Positions 60,062 to 64,000 of a stretch of 64,000 nt of DNA are shown in pieces. The notes beneath the pieces are model-generated. The model was given only the letters and a program-made list of their open reading frames with translations, was not told the origin of the DNA and made no database searches. The position numbers and the translations under genes are program-made. This DNA comes from Lingula anatina (lineage: Eukaryota > Brachiopoda > Lingulata > Lingulida > Lingulidae), in NCBI RefSeq assembly GCF_001039355.2, contig NW_019775461.1, forward strand, positions 226,003-290,002, given 5' to 3'. Position 1 is the first letter of the stretch. Each line of letters opens with the position of its first letter.

Positions 60062-63000
60062 CTGAAAAACAGAATACATTTTTTTAAAATCTTTTTTTAT
60101 TTCATAAGGCAATATCTAAAAATGTTTAATATGAATACATAGCTTTTTTTTCTCAGCAAGCCGACGGGTGTTTTATTGTGTATTTATCAGTTTTATGATA
60201 TAATTTATTGGTTTATCACTTTTTTCATTGTCGAAAAATCAGTTATCGGTCAATGGTGATAATGACTGCACTAGTAAACCTGCCTTATTCTGTCTAAATA
60301 AAGAAAAGCATACGTTGCACATTACACTATATATAAATATCAGCCCAATCAAAAAGAAGGCCTTTTTCTTTAACCTTTTCATATCTCTTTCGCGGGTTCT
60401 TTTTACTTCAATTTCGAACTGTAAGAAGAATGACAGGAGAACTGCTCTTAGAAGTAATTCATAAGATTTAGATTTAGAAATTTCACAAAACAAATAAATA
60501 TATGACTTAACAATAACTCGTTGATAACATTACATGCTGAACCGCATTGACACGGTCTATTGTCATATATGATCGGTCCAAGGTCAATATAAGCTCCTAC
60601 GATTACGACGCTTTTGCAAATAATTCATTTATATATTATCTGTGCTAGGCCCACCTCAACATATAATTGTCATTAAATATGCCTTCGTATCATATGAAAT
60701 AATCTCCGTGGAAGATGTGATTTTGTCAATAAACACCCAACGAAAATAGCGTTCATAGTATTAATGGGCCGTTACCACGGGTAAATGTCATATACTTTTG
60801 TTATAACCACTGTGTCTAAACAAGTGAGCCAGTGAAGAGAATCCGGGATAAAACCTTGGAAAAAATAAACCGTTTTAATTCGTCCAAAATTGTAACTCGC
60901 CATACTTTGACTTCTTCGGATGCTTATCTCCTGAAAAAAATTACCGCACGCGTAACCTGTCTCAGTAGTTAAGCGACATATACGTTATATAGTGCATAAA
61001 TGAGCACCTTGCGATAAGCTTTAATATAATTTGTCTTCAACAGAAAATTCTTGGCAAAGACGTATCAATCGTTGCCTAAGAAGGCTAGTTAAATACAAGA
61101 AGTGTATGTGGCAAGTACGTTCTTTTTTACATATTGTACTTTGGCACAAGGCGTTTCCCTTAGATATCAGATCAGTGTTACTAGAGACAATGACAATGCA
61201 GTCATAACAATACAGTCTGATAAGATGCTTTATGATATCACGAAACGGCTAAGAGCGTCTTACGTATATATAAACCGATAATATAATATTATATGCATTT
61301 TAAACCGCTATGAATAATCAACTTAGCTGAGAAAAACAGACAAACCTCAAGTATCCGCTACAGAATTAACAAGGAAATCCTTTTCAACCTTCGACGCCTC
61401 ACCACTTACTGTGCTTTATATAAACACATACATACATACAAATATGTATGGACCACTAAATATACATATAATATATATTTACTATACTATATGGAGGAGC
61501 ACTCGCATAATCAGATAGTGATGAACCACAATTATAAGGTAAAGGTTAACAATGGACTGCAGTATATATATTGTATGCCAGACCCATCATCATTTCTTAT
61601 CTAAGACAATCGGTGGGGATTGGAATATCATAGCACGACGAGGCTCTGAAGAGAAGAACGCATGATCTCAAGTAGTTGATACAGCTTATGAGACGCTCTT
61701 CACCTCAAAATGACAACGAGCACGTGAAATAATCTTATAAGTAAAGGTTATTTTCTTTTCCATTATTTATTCTGTCTCTTTCTCTTTTTGTCGCATTTTT
61801 GCGGTGTCAAAATAATCCAACAGTCAGCGCACGCAAAAGCAACTACTACATTTGAGATAGCTTTATGGCGAAGAAATAAATATATGCACTAAAGTGTTTC
61901 TGTGATTAACATTTGGTTTCTCAAATAGCTAAAAAAACTGCTTAAATGCTCAGTCTCTTTCTCTCTCTCCCTCTCTCTCTAAAACTATTTCGTACTGGAA
62001 TAGGCCTTCTAATATTAAACCTAACACAAGCAACGTGCACGTACCTTGCTGTGCGGAAAAGTGATTGGCCTCTTTCTGACCACACGCACTCCACATTGTC
62101 CAGTCACTGTGGTTAAAATTTTCTACATTTCATGTGTGTAGGTGGTTGAAAATATGCACGTTTTCGCAAATGAATAACATCAAAATGTGTCCACCACCTT
62201 CTGAAGTCCATTACATACATCGATCTCCATATAAGACCCAGATAATAACCACCAACGTGCAACATCCATTGGATGCAATTTTACATCATTTAGTATATTG
62301 GTAAACGGGCATAGGAAATACCGTATCCGAAAATGTCGTAACTATATCTGTTTCGAAATTTCCGGACTCGGTATACTCAAGACCCGTTTTGTGAATCTTA
62401 AACATCATAGCACAGGTAATAGGCCTATATCAGTAACAATTCCATTACGTTCGCGATAAGATTTGTGAATTTTTTAATGAATCTATATGAAGGCATATTT
62501 TTGCTTGAACCCTAGCTTTTTTGTTCTTTATGTTTGATTTACACTGGCGTATTCAACATTTTAACAACGGGGGCACACGGATAAATTTTTGCTTCGCTCG
62601 GTAGGCCCTACCGGTATAAGAAGAATGTTCTCGTAATTTATTGGGCTTGCTTATTGACTTGCTCGTTTCTTGTTTTGTTCGCTTTAGTAAAAGAATTACT
62701 TAATTTCAATTTTATGATGAGGTGGGATGGGGGAGGGGAGGGGGGGGAGTCGAAGTCCCTCTACCAGGGCTGCAGATCAATTATGTTCACTTTTCTCCAA
62801 CGCAACACAGTGGATAAATGTGCCATGAATTAACCAGTGACATATCTGTGAATATTTAGTGCAAAATCAATCGGTGGCCCTGGTAGAGGGTAGCGTGACC
62901 CTACCGATTCGCCAGTAACTTAAATTTCAAGCGCCAGTTGTAATTATATAAATTCAGCTAAAGTTTGTGTTCCAGGCTTGTGTTTTGGATCTTAAATATA

Positions 63001-64000
63001 TTGTTTCACTTTTACAGATTGTCCAGGAAGAGCGGCATCATGAAAGCGAACAAGGCAGTTGCTATGTGATCGGACATAAACACTGTATACTTGACTGTCA
63101 GCCAAACCACTCACTTCCTGCTAAACGCTTCTCGGCAAAAAAAAAAAAAAAAAAAAAAAAAGATATTCATATGAATGACGAATACATATCATTCTAGGAT
63201 GATAAGGATGGCATGGAAATTAAGTCATGACTATTACAAAAGTAGATGTCAACTATTGCTAAAATTCCCGCATAGTAAGATATACAAAAAAGCTTTTCAA
63301 GTGATCATACATGCATTATTTTGTGAGACACTCATTTACCATAATAAAAGCTGAGGCGTCTATAGACCTACATACTGCAGTCAGGTGCGATTCAAGAACA
63401 CTGCGACATTCAAGTTTCATTGCTTTTAATATATTTTTCTTTGAGGTTAATAATTTGAATTAATTCCAACGTGCACAAAGCCTAAGTGGAATTTTCTCGG
63501 CTACTCTCACAATGTTTGAAAATGAATCAAACCCGCGTGTAACCCACATATAACATCGCAACGCATGTTGTAAGCCTTGAAAAAATTTGTTTTGAGTTAT
63601 TGCTTGTGAATAATTCGCATGCCAAACTTTCAAGATAAATGACAGAACAATCGTTTCATATCCTTTCCAAAAGTCACCCTTCACAGCTATCTTGATGTTC
63701 ATAGATATAAACGACCAAACGTATCAGGTCTGATCCTGAGCCACGAACATTTCGGACAATTATCCATGTATACAGGATTTTTCTGAACCCGGAATATTTG
63801 CACACATCTGATGCTGATTAGAGACCGATCGATAACGTTCGCCTAAAAGTACACAAAGATTTAGTACTAGCCAATACCCAAACCTGCCTTACAGGTGAGC
63901 CAGTGAAAACACATACTTTAATTAGATGTGATCTGGATGTTTGTTTATTGCCTGAACATATGAAGTCTTGGTCTGCATAAGCCCATTTTTTTCAAAAAAA
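60062..64000. other. Non-coding region at the right edge, probably intron or 5' flank of the mucin-like gene
   Basis: No exon could be supported on either strand. It contains a TC tract at 61954-61981, a G-rich stretch near 62725-62750, a foldback element at 62756-62905 and a poly(A) run of about 23 bases near 63139-63161. Short open frames lack family resemblance. Confidence 0.55.
62756..62905. mobile_element. Small foldback element, family D, copy 2
   Basis: CCCTCTACCAGGGCTGCAGA on the left is mirrored by GGCCCTGGTAGAGGGTAGCG on the right, with internal ACATATCTGTGAATA, as in the copy at 38757-38900. Confidence 0.62.

Noticed and set aside
62041-62110. Possible 5' exon of the mucin-like gene (donor GCAAG|GTACGT on the minus strand)
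   Set aside because: The frame needed to join 60061 is closed by a stop just upstream, with no start codon, and no signal peptide is visible.
63460-63702. 80-codon minus-strand open frame near the right edge
   Set aside because: No family resemblance, no splice context and ordinary intergenic composition.

Overview
The window is nuclear DNA from an animal: AT-rich sequence with many short exons, GT-AG introns, polyadenylation signals, microsatellites and many small inverted-repeat transposons, and only metazoan-type genes. The exon layout, the repeat style and the high divergence between duplicate copies suggest a lophotrochozoan, most likely a bivalve mollusc. That placement is inference; no lineage-diagnostic gene was seen.

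Layout. 223-10486 (-): 5' part of a FERM-domain gene (FRMD3/FRMD5-like) that runs off the left edge. 10857-13833 (+): gluconokinase (IDNK), head-to-head with the FERM gene across 370 bp. 14679-15622 (-): a lone last exon of DNA polymerase iota. 15723-17628: repeats and a broken Tc1 transposase. 17631-24828: a second copy of 8627-15722, holding a second FERM first exon, a second intact IDNK and the POLI last exon, here continuous with the rest of POLI (23742-28346, -). 31683-36292 (+): WDR41. 38975-39277 (-): the 7SL (SRP) RNA gene. 39473-42383 (+): an unrecognised vWA-domain protein with a lysine-rich linker and an unknown C-terminal domain. 44688-52249 (+): OSTF1 (SH3 plus ankyrin). 55081-60061 (-): a mucin-like single-pass membrane protein, 5' incomplete. 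60062-64000: no gene seen.

The apparent 7.1-kb tandem duplication and a 0.57-kb one to its left both have a single N at the junction, and each looks like overlapping contigs joined without merging, probably two haplotypes. The true locus would then hold one FERM gene, one IDNK and one POLI. Single Ns also occur at 37670 and 40019, and a 376-base gap (47942-48317) interrupts a 161-bp tandem repeat in OSTF1.

The genes are functionally unrelated neighbours: sugar-acid phosphorylation (IDNK), translesion synthesis (POLI), the C9orf72-SMCR8 complex (WDR41), protein targeting (7SL) and SH3/ankyrin signalling (OSTF1). The least explained items are the vWA protein, its divergent position 195 bp from the 7SL gene, and several foldback transposon families.
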